Of a stretch of 64,000 nt of DNA, positions 44,078 through 57,069 are shown piece after piece. Position 1 is the first letter of the stretch. Each line of letters opens with the position of its first letter. The DNA comes from Aphanomyces cochlioides (lineage: Eukaryota; Oomycota; Saprolegniomycetes; Saprolegniales; Verrucalvaceae), in assembly GCA_019828595.1 (NCBI GenBank), contig JAHQRK010000030.1:310001-374000 (forward strand). The letters run 5' to 3'. The notes below the pieces were generated by a model, which was not told the DNA's origin, did not search any database, and saw only the letters and a list, made by a program, of their open reading frames with translations. Both the position numbers and the translations under genes were made by a program.

Positions 44078-47000
44078 TTAGGAAATAGTGCATTCACACG
44101 TGCGTTCAAGATCGTGCGTGGTAGTAGATGACGAAGACGAGGAGGTGGGACGAAAGAAGGGCCACCACATCTACAAAAGGTTAAATGAGAACAGCAATTC
44201 CACAAATGAGCTCTTACTTCATCAGAGAAGGTCAAACGCGTTGGATGGGGATGACGACGAGGCGGCGACGGTTGGCGAGTCCATGCAATGAACATTTGCT
44301 GTGGAGACATTCGAGCAGTAGACACTACGTCACGTTCGTCCTCTTTCTTGGATTGCCAAGCAGAGATTGCACGTTCGCATGTCCACAGTACCATGCCTGT
44401 GGATGGGTCATACAAACGACCCAGCCCTTGCACGAGAGTCTTCACTTGGACAAGACGATCGAGCTGTTCGATTGCAGCTGCTCGGACATTTGCGTTGGCA
44501 GCGGTCGAGCCATGCGCCTGCATCGCCCAGACAAGCACATCCAAGTCAAAGATGCGGGCAGTCTCTTGTGCTTGACGGATACGCGTAGCTACAACCTCGT
44601 TCTCATTCGATTTGGAAGGGCGCAGAAGCTGGATGCCGGATTGAAGAAAAGGCATTGATGCCACCAAAAAACGAGCGAAGACTTCCGAATTCGTCTCAAA
44701 ACGAACAGAAGCGTGCCATGACGGGACGCCTTGCACTTCATCGATAGCATGAAGGTACACTGTCTTGTCCAGCCAAGCGGCAGGGAGAGCTGATCCTCCA
44801 ACACTGCGATTTTGGCGCACAGCGCGCATTAAATACTTGAGCAAACTGAGAGTTCGCTCCATAGCAAGGGCAATTTGATCATCTTCGACCACATGTGACT
44901 GCGACGAGGAGAGATCCGTAGATAAGAGTATAAATGAGGTTGGCACACGGAGATCAGTGCCGGGGACGACTAAGCCACGCAAAATCGACTGCTTCAACGA
45001 TGCCACGCTTTGCATTTCCGTCAGTTCGAGAACTGCCACTTCGTGGATCTTGACAGGCTCTTCAACGGGTGGAGTGTTGTCGGTTTGAAGCGATCTTTTG
45101 GATGGATCGACGAGCAAGAGTCGCATAACTAATGCGTGCAAAGGCGAATTGGCTTCCAAGACATCTGTGGTGCAGACGGGTCGCCTACCATTATAGATCC
45201 ACATCCCCAAAGCCCATGCGTCCATTGCAGGCTTTGCCAATGTCTCTTTGGGATGACTTGAATACTCTACGCAGTACGTGAGACATTGTTGAAGTGAATA
45301 AAAACAACCTGGAGCGAGGAATGGAGCTTCCAAGGATGAAGAGGGGACAATAGCGCCAACTGGGATAGTCGCTTCGAGATTTCCAAGAACAACACGTCCG
45401 TTGTCAAGCTCAAGCAGATTACGGCCACAAACATCAGTGTGAACGAGTCCTTGACTGTGCAAATGGGTCAATGCCTCCACAACGTGCTCAACCAAGACTG
45501 GAGATACATTCACTTTGTCCAATGTGCGTCGGATTGGGGGACAAACAAGGACATATGGGTACAAGCCGAGATTAATCGTCGCATCGGGGGCCATCCAGGA
45601 ATCAACATTAGTAGTTAGCGCTGACCACAAATCCACGACAAACTGCTCGTTCAAGCTATGACGAGCAGCTTGTTCAGCCTCGTAATCTTCTTGACGCTGA
45701 ATACACTTCAGGGTGACTCGGGCACTTCCCAGTTGCCCAATCAATTCTTTTTTTGCATCGTAATTGCCTTTTTCAATTACTCCAACGAGTGCTTGAATCG
45801 CCTATAAGTTGTGAGCCTTCAAAAAACGAATGGGTGACAAATACCTCACTCAAGCCCAAGCGATGAGCGTAGGCAAGCAGTGCCTCCTTCTCGAGGTCTT
45901 TGCCAAAGATTTCCTCGTACAAGTCGTGGTCGATTGCTTCAATCAATACTGAAGTTGGCGTGACTTGAATGGTTTTGCCCAGTTCAAATCGGCCACTAAA
46001 GTACACTTGATCCTTCAAGAACTTTTGTGTCTTGTCGTCCGTGATTTCAAGAGCGGTGCGTCCACGACGATCTTGTTCGAAAGCCAACACACGGCACCAT
46101 GCAGTACCAGGTACAAGTTTGGCAATGCTTTGTACCATTTCTAATCGAAGAGTTTGAGGTACTGGTGTTGCTGCATCCAAAAATGTTGTCCACGAATAGT
46201 TGTGATTGATCTTGACTTGAGTGTTCGGGTTAACTGGCAAATCTTGCATCAAAAGTGCTTGTGCCGCATCTCTCGACAAAGAAGGAGCAATCAACTCAAG
46301 CACAAGTTTATTCTACTCAGTTGGTCAAAGAATGGAAAAGGGTAATTGATTTACCTCAAACAACAAGTTGTAAGAGCCCTCACTCAATTTCTCAACAAGA
46401 TAATTTGCTGCCTTGAATTGGTGGTTGGACAGAGCAATCTCGAGCGTGGAAGCATCCTACATTGAGTTTGGAAATATTAATTGACACAATGCTGCCTACT
46501 GGGGTGAATGTTGATGTCTCGAGCAACATGTTAATCAAGTCAATATGCCCATGAGCCACAGCTTCTTGAGCAGAACTCGCAACGAATGTCTAAAACAAAT
46601 TCAAGCATCTGGCATTCGAAGTTTGACGTACATGATTCGCTCCATCTCCAGACATAAGACGGACAATATCGACAAAACCATGCCGGGCTGCAATTGCCAT
46701 GGGTACTACTCCATTCTGGAAAAAAGTGACTACCAAAACTTCATTTTGGATAACATACTGCATCAGGAACTTGCTCGGCTTCATGCTCCAACAGAGCGAC
46801 AACAACGTCAAATTGGCCTTGGTTGCATGCAGTCCACAATGCCGTCTCGTGTGCCTACACATACCTGAGTATGTGCTCTGTTGTATCAAATATCAATACC
46901 TGGTTGACTGCGTTGACATCCACAGGATGCATTAATAGTGTCAGCACAACAGGAAGATGCCCATAGTGGCTTGCAAGAATCAGAGGGGTGGAGCCATTCT

Positions 47001-47657
47001 ATAAATTGAAAAGTCATCTCGTCGGCTCGTCCATCTGAAAACGTACTGTATCTTGAGGGCCATCGATGGATATGTCGTCGTATTCCAAGAGCAGGCGGAC
47101 AACATCGAGAAATCCCAGGCGCGAAGCCAGGGCGAGGGGTGTGCATTCCACCTAAAGAAAATTGTCAAGTTGGCTCGTCACAGTTCACGATCGAACAGGC
47201 ATGGGTTCGTCCTCGATTTGAATTTCGCCGACAGCATTGATATCCCAGTGGTCAATCAGCTCACGTAGATGCTCGATATCGCGCGAGGCGACCGCTTCAA
47301 GCATGGGTTTCTACAAGAGCGGCCTTTTAGCCCTGGGGGCGAAGCGAGGGAAAGTACATATGGAGTGCTATCGACGCTCTTCGAATCAGGTTCGTCCTGT
47401 ACAATTTCCCAGGGGAGGGGCTGCGCGGGGGGCACGACCACCATGTGCTCCAACAAGTCTTCATCGTCAGACGCATGTACTGCCACGGAAATGTCCTCTA
47501 CGAGCAATGTCATGAGCATAATCAATCGCTTGGGAAATGTATCCATCGTACCCATCTTGTTTCTCGTCCTTTCCAGAAGCGCGCAAATTTCAAAATGACG
47601 CCAGACAGAGAATGCAAGCAATGTTCTCTTGGGGAAAAATCCCCTTGTCGATTGCAT
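44078..47657 (-). CDS. ankyrin-repeat protein with kinase-like domain, 11 exons, about 1044 aa
   Basis: Splicing ten GT-AG introns of 42-48 bp gives one open frame, all in phase 0. Exons (high to low): 47358-47657, 47197-47310, 47047-47151, 46900-46998, 46759-46854, 46632-46715, 46500-46589, 46355-46456, 45845-46312, 44218-45801, 44078-44170. Exons 2-8 encode ankyrin-type repeats (for example STPLILASHYGH and TALWTACNQG), roughly one per exon. Exon 10 has a protein-kinase fold: VTLK in the N lobe, HTDVCGRN as catalytic loop, DAWALG and VDPSKR in the C lobe. The DFG motif is replaced (VVLGNLEA), so metal binding should fail and a pseudokinase is likely. Such fusions are a large oomycete gene class of unclear role. 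The start ATG is the least certain part. Confidence 0.8.
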
Positions 47658-50600
47658 GGATGCATTTCCAACATATTCTAAAATATTTTAAAATACGTTC
47701 CAACTACATTTAAAATTCCTGATAGATCATCGTGTGGCACCCTTTCTCTTAACGTAAAGCCGTTCGTGTTTCTCAAGCCATCCACGCAATATACTCCAGC
47801 TCGAATCGTCTGGGACCCATTGAGACTGACTGTTTATCGCTCTTATCATGCTATTTATGGCTTCCTCTCGTTCAAATGCGATCTATAGATACTTCAAACC
47901 CAAATCCAATAATCGAAACCTCAGCTAAAGCCCTACGATATCATTTCCGATGCAAACAACGCAGAGTACATTAATATCGTCTATAAAGAGGCATTAATCT
48001 ATTCTAAACACAAGCTGCTGGTCTCGTCAGACTTGAACGTACAAGGTTGTCCTGCCCATCTTATTGTGTAACTCAACCTTCAGTAGGAAATTTCCTAACT
48101 CAAATCGTCCTTATGGAACTGATATTAGGATTCGATTCCCACCTCACGATTTAATCAATTTGGAGTCTGATTGGCTGATTCGAGATCTGTCGCACGCGAC
48201 GCTAACAATCTCGCGCATCTCGCGCGCCAATTTGCGTCCTTAGCGGTCCAAATCACCCCGCGCGAGCGGTTCAATGAGCGTCTTTACATCTCTTCGATGG
48301 GGCCCACCGAAAGAAGCACGCTTTGCGCTCGGTGGAGCAGTCAAAACGAGCGTTTTTCTCACAGTGCCTGTACCTGCGTTTGTCACATCAAGTCGACAGA
48401 TCGACCCATGTTTGTGTACGTCTTGGATCGTCGAAAACTCCACTAATGCGTTCAAACGTCTCTTTCTAGGTCATTTCGACGTTCTAGAGAGAGGAAAACA
48501 GCCAGAGAGCGCGGGGCAAGATGGAGAAGAAGCGCGCGCGTCGTCCGATGATGGATGGGGAATTGCGTCAAGGACCAACATTCTGCAAGATACCAAATCG
48601 TCGTAACTGATTGGCTTAGAACGTTGGTCACAATGAACACTTCAGAAGTGTGAAATTTATTGAAACCATGGCAGGACAGAGGGATCAAGATGCGCCACAA
48701 GGTTTGAATTCATTGTGCTGGGAGAAGTTGGCCAACTCACCGGGCAGTGATGTCCGTTGCTCTTCACGAGGACGAGGTAGGAGATCTTGTCGCGTCTGGC
48801 GTCACTGCTAAATGATCTGCAACAGTCATGTACATGGCGTACAATGTACATCCATTCTCGAGCCACGTCGACCGTTATGGTAGCAAAGCGACTTCAAGCC
48901 GCGACATGGCCAAGAGGAGATGGTTTATGGACATCTTTCAAACTTCTCGCTGTATGACGCAGAAGAACGGTATGTTCAACGTTCTCACAGTTGACAACGT
49001 AGATAGCTTCAACAAAATGCGATCTTTCGACCCGCCGACTCAATCTCCACACGCGAAAGCCACTGTCCTGTTCCATCATCGATGGCGACAGCATGACATG
49101 AACGAATATGCAATGTACTTTCAAAGGTCGGCGAGCTGAAGCGGATTTTTCGTCGATTCGATCCCCACTCTTCAAGAATCTTGTACCTGTCGATATTACC
49201 CTCGACCACGCCACTGGAATGCTGGCTTTACAAGTTGCCGTATTTTATGGCATCCAACCCTTTGACGCGCTCGCTGTCTGGCGTCGACCAGCTTTCTTCC
49301 CCATGAAGAGTGGAATTAGCGGCGCCGTGAATGCTCGCTTCAAGGCGTAATCGATACGAAGGCGTCTCGACAAAACAGAAAATTACTAGGCAATGGTCCC
49401 AAATGCTTGAAACCAACATGAGCACAACGAATGACATATTCCCTCTCTCGCTGGCTGTGCAACTCACTGTAGCTTATGTTTCCCTTTTGATTCAAGTGCC
49501 TCCAGTCCCTCCATTATTTCGAGGCCTCTTGGCTGATGTAAGAGCCAAGAGACTCTACTTACAGCATTTAATTCGCTTCCCCCAGGTTTCGACGCGTTCT
49601 TGTCCTGCTTCAGACGAGTTCGCTTCTTTGTTATTGTTTCATCGAGAAACGAGATGTTAGTGTCCCCCGCATCCCTTGACAAAGTGGCAGAAAGTTTTAC
49701 TCTTTCCCAGATAAATCGCGCGAATTTTCACTCTTTCCCAAATTAAATTTACCATTTCCCATACGGAAATTTGACCCCATCATGAATTTCTACTTGCGAT
49801 TCCCACGAAGACTTACTTTACATTATACGTAAAGTGTATGTGTAAAGTAAAGTGTAAGGTTCACACAATCACTTTGACAGATATGTGTAAACTGAAACTT
49901 GGTTGATATTTGGAACTTCGTTCGTTCCCACTCTCTCTCACACCATGAGTAAGATCAAGCAACCTATGAGACTTGAGATACGTGTTAATTCCTTTCTTGC
50001 GCTCGAAGTTCCCAAGCAGAATGACTAGGCTCAGAGGCAGTGACCTGTATGGCGAGTACATTCCTCATTGGGGAGAAGGTAACAGCTATAAACTGTAGCA
50101 CGCGAGTACATCAAGGAAATTCATTGAGAAAATAGAGAGTCGGAATCCTTGACAACGATTGCTTTGTAGAGCAGGCAGTTCATTTGGAGATTCTTGAGCA
50201 GGAACGTTGCTGGACTGAAAGCCTGAACATCAAAATGGGTCAATTGTCTCTGAGTTTTTCTTCATCTTGAGCATCGAGGAAGGCTTCTTCACAGTGGCCA
50301 CACGTCCAATCGAGGAAGCTCCAAGCACTGGCTGTAAGCCATTCTGACATCCACCGACGTGGATGAAGCTCCATCTATCCAAGTGGCAAACGTATAAAGC
50401 TTTATGCTGAGCTTCAGCCAAACTACACCAGACAGATTGGAGCCCTGGGAGCCAGCAATCTCATCGCAACTCAAATGTCCATTGCATGCCACCAAATGCA
50501 ACGACCTCTGGACAAACAGCATCATGGTGAGAGTTTTGAATTCTCTTGTATCGAGCTTGCGGCAGCGCCATGAACCAGTCACACGCTCGTAAATTTTTCA

Positions 50601-50784
50601 AATGTCCATGTCACAAAGCCAAACTATTGGAGTCCTCACGTCCTTGTCCATGGAATTACAATGAGATCTGCGCAAAGACTTCACTCTTTTTAGTTGTTCT
50701 TCTTGGTTACAAAGGTGCTTAGCTTGGCCAAGAAAAAGTGCTTGGACATTTTTAGCCTTGGTGGAAGGACTATGAAGGATCCGT
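47658..50784. other. no intact gene; possible remnants of a minus-strand gene
   Basis: Minus-strand open patches at 49464-49682, 49009-49209, 48894-49214, 48657-48866 and 50230-50582 abut in changing frames, which would fit a decayed multi-exon gene. None shows a domain I can name. A TTTAC/GTAAA-rich patch lies near 49810-49865. Confidence 0.4.
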
Positions 50785-52589
50785 TTAGGCTTGATATCTG
50801 TCAAAATACGCTTGAACTGCTTCATTGCCAAGATCACGAGCCGTTTGACCAGCCTAGCCAGCACACAAAATGGAGAATTCCATGATGATGAGATCTCTAC
50901 CTCAGTCTCGAGATGGACATTCGCACCAGCTTCTAAAAGTAATTCGAGAACTTGTATATCTCCATGATAACCAGCCCAATGAAGCGGAGTCCAGCCATAC
51001 TATGCCAAGTGAATATGAAAATTAAAGCGTGAATTGTTCGTTACCTAGTTGACAGCATTCACAGAGGCACCGTGAGCTAGCAATATCTTCACAATTTCGA
51101 AATGTCTTCCGGCTACCGCCGCCACAAGTGGCGTTCCAGCCATCTATGACGCTCCTATCGATGAATAGCATTGGGTTTTGCATACTTGACAAGCTGTATT
51201 GACAGAGGCATCGTGGGCCAGCAGAAACTTCACAGTTTCTAAATAAGTATATGTCCACCGCTCGCTGCACCATGCAGCGGCGTTTCTCCACACTATTATC
51301 ATGACACGACGTTAGCCTAGTTGTACTGTACCGCGGCAGCCATGTCGTCGGCGGCACCATGGGCTAGCAGAAACTTCACAATGTCCAAATGTCCCTTGGA
51401 TGCGTGCTGTCATGCCATTCTAGTTGAATATTTTAAGAAGATCAAGTTTAAAAGTATTGGTTTACCCGTAAAGCTGCGTGGACTGGAGCACCTTGCGCGA
51501 CCAAAAACTTCACAATTTCCAAATGTCCATTGGATGAAGCTGAAAGTAGTGGCGTCCAACCGACCTAGTCGAAAGAAATAAGGTTGCTTCCAATGTAATT
51601 CGTCTTGTTTTGCGTTGTCTGGTGCCCTGACCGAAGCGCCATGTGCCAGCAGAAATTTCACACTTTCCAAATGTCCATTGAAACACGCGACAAGTAACGG
51701 CGTTCTGCCTTTCTAATATCAAGTTAATGAGGATATTCCTTGGCTTTACCTTGTCAGCAGAGTTGACGGAAGCTCCATGAGCGCACAGTTCCTGAACAAT
51801 GGTGAAATGACCAGGGTTTACAGCTTGAAACACAAAAAGTCGGTCTTTCTACTCCAAGCAACGGCTGGGATAATCCAAACAGACGCCTGTGTTTACCTTT
51901 TGAGCGTGGTGACTAGGAAATCTAGTGCCAACTCGTGGCCATTCCAACGTGGAGAGCTTCCAACAGCGGCGTCCATCCGAACTATTCCCAGCAAGTAAGA
52001 TGATACAAAAGCAGCAATAGAATGTACCTTGTCCGATGTATTCACAGCGGCACGACGAGATAAAAAGTCCACAAATATCCTTTAAACGCCGCCAGATGCA
52101 GCGGCGTCTGGCCAATCTATCCCATGAAAATGAAACCACTGACGAGGGGCGTCAAAGATGTACGTGGTTGGATTTATTCACAGCTGCACTGTGCATCAGT
52201 AATTCCTTCACAACTTTCAGATGTCCACGCCAAGACGCTTCATGCAGAGCAGTCCAACGATCCTATTCCAAGCGAATGACGAGAATTTCATCAAGTTTTA
52301 CCTCGTCTAGCTCATCGACTGTCGCTCCATGGGCTAGAAGCACTTGGACAAGAGTTAAATGACCGCCTCTTGAAGCCATGTGGAGGGGAGTATAGCCGCT
52401 CTATGTAGTCCATTTCAGTGCGATGTGGATGAGGTGCAAGGGCGCTACTTGGTCTTTGAAATTGACATTTGCACCGCTGTCAGCGAGTAGAGACTGGACT
52501 TGGACGAGATTTCCATCCCACGCAGCCTTCATGAGCTTCTCGTCGGTCGTTGAGGTATCAAAGAGCTTCTTGATGATGGAATGCAGCAT
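50785..52589 (-). pseudogene. ankyrin-repeat gene with one repeat per exon, disrupted
   Basis: The ATG at 52589 opens exon 1 (52449-52589), which is followed by about eleven 33-residue ankyrin exons separated by introns of about 40-50 bp. Intact repeats include SGYTPLHMASRGGH, DRWTALHEASWRGH, VGWTPLLSASSNGH and YGWTPLHWAGYHGD. The last exon ends TARDLGNEAVQAYFDRYQA, stop at 50785-50787. At least four repeats are frameshifted (near 52090, 51930, 51400 and 51245). One repeat ends in TAG where CAG is expected before the donor (near 51045). One intron seems to have a GC instead of a GT donor (near 51625). It was therefore once an ankyrin scaffold gene and is now broken, unless assembly indels are responsible. 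Confidence 0.7.
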
Positions 52590-53392
52590 TTTGACTGCTG
52601 AATTCACTTGGATTCTCAATCGCAAAATAACCTGAACATGGCTTGAATGATTTGGCGTTCCCCACGTGAATTAACGACCGCGTGGCACGCAGTGGCAGCA
52701 GCCGACGGAAGCGGACAAACTGGCTCCTGTTTAGCTATTGCAGGTATCAGCACGATCGAGTTTGTATCGAGTCTTTCATGGAGCAGAAAGACAAGATAGC
52801 AGCAGAATTAGGAGATTCTATCGTGACGAAATGAATAGAATGTGTGGTTGGCATGGATGGACGCCCGGTTGTGAAGAAATATTCACAACCCGACGACAGT
52901 TTTGATCGTGTGAACTTAGCGTACAAATTTACAACGTTAAATTTTACGGAAAATTGTGTATAGTAAACTTTACTTCACAATTCACTTTACAGTTTGGAGA
53001 AAGTGTCGGAGGACTGCTCAAAACTGCAGGCGATTTGCGCAAAAGTGTCGGAGATTGCTCAAAACTATAGAAGTGTCGGAAGTCTACTGGAGTGTTGGAA
53101 CGAGTTTGGAGCATGTATGACTTTGTATTGACGAAACGTCGAGTGGATCGTGAAACGGTGAAAATGCTTGTCCAATTGTACATAAATTCTGAAGCGAAGG
53201 CATTGTTGATATCATGATGGGTAACCCAAGGGATTGTGACTGTAGCGACGATGAGGAAGAGTCAAAGGAAGAACCAAAGGACGAATCAGCCCGACAATGA
53301 ACATTACATTTTACACTTTACACTTTACGTGAAATTTGTGCAGTACACGTACACTAAATTTTACTTTACGTAAAATGACATTCCCAAAACCA
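52590..53392. other. AT-rich intergenic stretch with TTTAC/GTAAA clusters
   Basis: Clusters of TTTAC and GTAAA lie near 52920-52995 and 53305-53375 and also near 49810-49860. I could not align them into clean terminal inverted repeats. No coding region is seen. Confidence 0.4.
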
Positions 53393-53930
53393 ACGTCAGC
53401 GGGATTCTTCGACGGGCTCCTTGAGCCATGCCATGATAGAGTGAACGACAGCCCCTGTGTCCTCGCCGTCGAAATATAGAATCACTCCAGGAGCCCCGCC
53501 CCCCTGCTGTCGGTCGCGAGATTACCTCCATTTGATCCTGCCCAGCGCCGCTCAGGTGCAATTTCCAAGGGAAACATTAGTCTCCCAGTATGTTTTCAGC
53601 TCTTTCATGGCTCGTAGGCGAACCTTTGTGAGGATTCGCGTACTGAATCGCGCTTGGATAGCCCGAAAATCCAATTTTCATGACGCTTCCTACTTGATCA
53701 TAAGTGCGATAGAGGAAAATTGATAATGTGTCTGTCTTGTTGGTCGTCGCACCACGAGCTACAAGTTCCAACGGCACAGGCTCCTGTTCTACAAGAATTT
53801 TAACGTCAATATGGGTAGTGGTTGCAACGTGATGCAACATGCTGAAAGATCCTTCACAACATTGAGATGGCCATTGTTTGCAGTCCAGTGGCGAGTTTCC
53901 ATCCTAATCGGCCACAACTACGTCCTAATC
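53393..53930 (-). pseudogene. degraded ankyrin-type gene fragment
   Basis: On the minus strand a broken ankyrin repeat (pieces HWTANNGHLNVVKDL and DGNSPLD in two frames, around 53850-53900) is followed by open patches. These end with a frame reading ILYFDGEDTG...MAWLKEPVEESR and a stop at about 53393. Frames change at least twice. No function can be assigned. Confidence 0.4.
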
Positions 53931-54108
53931 CGTGAGAACTTATTCTTGAATTGCAGACCACGTGGCTTTCCCCACTGACACGACGGCGTTGGAGGTTGGA
54001 TAGGCCACTGGATCAATGACAAAGAGGGCATAGAATGCCGAGTTTCTCGATCTCCTGCCCTTGTAGGAGTGTCAAACATTAAGTCTACCCACTACCACAA
54101 TGACGCCC

Positions 54109-54297
54109 TCAATTGAGATCCTCACGACAGCTCCATCCAGCACAACAACCAAGAATACTCAAGCTTTTGCAGTGCATTTCAGTGTCACTGGGTCGAGCAT
54201 TAGGATGCAGCTGCCAGCATTTTGCGAAGGATCTTACAACGTAGTACTTGATCACGGATTGGTGTTTATACGACGATGTCAATTCAATCGCGCCCAT
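54109..54297 (-). pseudogene. kinase C-lobe fragment
   Basis: The minus strand reads FAKCWQLHPNARPSDTE, matching the end of a protein-kinase domain (compare CWQLHPTARPS in the fragment at 57070-57715). Nothing else of the domain is attached. Confidence 0.5.
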
Positions 54298-54502
54298 CCT
54301 TGCGACTGCATTGTGTCAGACGCATATTTGCGATCCAAAACGCCAATATTCTCCATGGGAAGCAGCTTCTGCATGGTTTGAGCCTTGTCGGCGCCGTGTC
54401 TGACGGGAAATAGCCTCCGACGGATGCTCTTGCTTCAAGTTGATATTTGTCATTTTCCACCTATCTCGGCTAACAATCGCCAAGCTTAACTACAGGTCCG
54501 CG

Positions 54503-55601
54503 ATGGTCCATTTCGAGCGTGAAATAGCGTCAGACGTGGCGTCTCCCCACAGTTGGATCCAAACTTTTGGTCGAGCAGCGCCAGCAGTTGCTTCAGCTGA
54601 ATTCAACCGATCGTCCCATGGCAGACATTGCAGTACGATTCAGTGGAGAATTTACCTCCGAAGCCACCAAGGAACCAACTTAAAAGCGCCAAGTCAGTCA
54701 GATTTTCAAGCGCACAGTGACGCCATGAACCAAGTCCATGACAATGCCGACCTCGACTTGACAAGTATATTGGAACCGTGGGAACTATCGCCAGAAGACA
54801 TCCAAGTCGATCTCAACGACATGAAAACGATCTTGGGCATCGGTGGCTTTGCGACGGTCTTCAAGGGAACTTACCAAGGGCAATCTGTGGCTGTGAAACG
54901 ATTAGATCGAGTGCATGGCGACAATTTGGTCGAATTCAGAAATCTCATTGCCAAGGAAATCAATGGCTGGAAGGAGATTTCGCATGAGCCGTACATTTTG
55001 ACGCTCATCGGTGTCTGCACGACGATTTCAGCGCCGATTATCGTGACTGAATTGTGCCAAACCAACATCCGACGCTACGTTCGAGACCGCCCAGAGACGC
55101 TGCTCCCAGTGGTGTATCAATTCGCCAAAGGTCTAGCCTCGATCCACGACGCGAATATGATCCACCAGAATTTAAAAGGCGACAATGTCCTCGTTACATT
55201 TCAAAAGACGGTCGTCATTGCGGATTTTGGAGAGAGTAAGATGTAACTCCTGACACTCAAGCTTGTGGAACTTTGAATTGGATGAGTCCTGAGCAGTATT
55301 TGAATCCCCAAAGCATGACGACCAAGACGGACATTTGGTCGTTTGGGATGACGCTGTGGGAAGTTTTGTGCGATGACATTCCATATCGAGGCTGCATTGA
55401 GTATGAATTTCGCCATGAGATTTTCCACTCTGAAGACGATGATCGACCTAAGAAACCTGACGACTTGATCCACAGCTGGAGCCATTGTGGACTTTGATCA
55501 CAATGTACTGGCATTTGAATCCTGACGCTCGACCAAGTGCTGTTGAAATCGTCAAGTTTCTCGCACTACAGCGCTCAAGTAGTAGAAACCCCATAATGTA
55601 G
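54503..55601 (+). pseudogene. TKL-like protein kinase, frameshifted
   Basis: The frame reads through a kinase N lobe: GIGGFATVFKG (glycine loop), VAVKRL (Lys), then IHQNLKGDNVLV and IADFGES. In the catalytic loop HRD has become HQN, so the catalytic base is lost. A stop follows just after DFGESKM. The domain then resumes in another frame (CGTLNWMSPEQ, then TDIWSFGMTLWE) and shifts again near 55480 (to EPLWTLIT, then HLNPDARPSA), ending at TAG 55599-55601. Two frameshifts plus HQN mark a pseudogene. The true N-terminus may begin at the ATG at 54724 or in lost upstream exons. It is closely related to the inverted fragment at 57070-57715. Confidence 0.75.
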
Positions 55602-57069
55602 ATGGAATCGTCTACTCTTTTCCGTGATAACTACCGCTGTCATGACATCAATTCGGGAGATTTGATGGACTAAGTGGTAGATAAAAGAGCGGCCAACAGA
55701 AGGTGAAATTGTCGAGGTGCTTGAATATTTCGACAGCTCTCAAACTCCATGCCCTTCAATACAACAAGACTTATCGAGGGTAATACATGCATATAAGTAT
55801 AATAGCTTTTGTGTGGAGCAGGACGCCCACAACTCGATCGCTCCACCATATTTTGCGGAGACTTGTGGAGCTCTTGTCTGCGCGATACCGTGATAGGATC
55901 GGTGTAGACTTCATGAAGCGCCAAGGATCCCTAAGCCTACTCCATTCGAGATGAACCAAGTTGACAATTATCATCATCTTCTAATGACCGCTTGGCGTTG
56001 AAAAGATGGTCAAAACAAATCGAATCAATCATGAAAAAACTGGAATATGTTGTGGGATAGCAGCTTGGGGCGACGGGATATCAGCACTTTCCGTGAATCG
56101 AGTCGATCTTTACCATAGACACAAATGTGGGATGGTCGGATCAGTGAAGTCCGAGCTTCTCGCCGCAAGAAAAGGGGGTGGAAGGTTAGAGGTCGCCTGG
56201 GGCTTTTAGGTGAGCCAGACGCGATCGAAGGAAATGGAGAGGCACGACTGTGGGTTGAAAGTCCGCAGTAGTTGACCGCTGCTGGGGGAATGGACGGTGG
56301 GGAGGACCGGGAAGGGGGTTGGTTGCTCGGTCGCCCACGAGCTACGCCTAGCGTTGACTGGCGTTGGTGAGGGCGATTGACAGTGCGGGTTTTCGACAGA
56401 CCCACGGAACTCCTGCAAACTTCTTGGCGCTTAAACTCTCTCGACGGGACGCCACAAACTTAGAGGTTCATTCAACGCCAGCCAAAAAGAGCTCTGTCTA
56501 ACTACTGCCTCTGTTCCCTAAGCTACTCCTAACTTCGCACGCACGCTCCGTAATTGTCTCCGTCTCGCTCCACGATTGGTCTCTGACCTTTACTCACTCA
56601 CTCAATTGGCCATAAGTCTTGGCAGCACGTTCGCAGCAGGCCACCACACTGACTGCAAGCCTGGTTGGCCGCCCTCCATTGGTGGCCACTGCTCTGGCTT
56701 GTTGGGCTCTGCTTTTCCACTTGTACTGCTTGCTCCTTGGTCATAATTCCTGGACAATCCGGCACTGCAATCCACTCGTAGTCCGTCGCGATTGGCGACC
56801 TTCCAGCCAATAGATCATCGCTCTTTGTGTCAACCTACGCGTTGGATCGGTTTCGCGAGTGGCGGCTCGCTTTGCCACACAAATGAAGAAGTCCATTTTC
56901 ATACTTCAAACTCATCGTATTTCCCATAAAAGTTTGTTTCTTTGGCTTCGATGATACGGTGGATATTTTAAAGGCAATACCAGCGCTGGCTGCCCCAAAC
57001 CCCATCGCTCTAGAGTTTATCTTTTGTCGTAACACAGCTGAATATCTTGTCAATACGAAAGAGTTTTGT
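55602..57069. other. no gene recognised
   Basis: Only short overlapping ORFs without motif on either strand. Confidence 0.5.

Noticed and set aside
44088..44658. Plus-strand ORFs opposite the last exons of the ankyrin/kinase-like gene
   Set aside because: They lie antisense to well-supported exons and contain no recognisable domain.
52915..53375. MITE with TTTAC/GTAAA terminal inverted repeats
   Set aside because: The two AT-rich clusters do not align as clean inverted repeats and no target duplication could be found.
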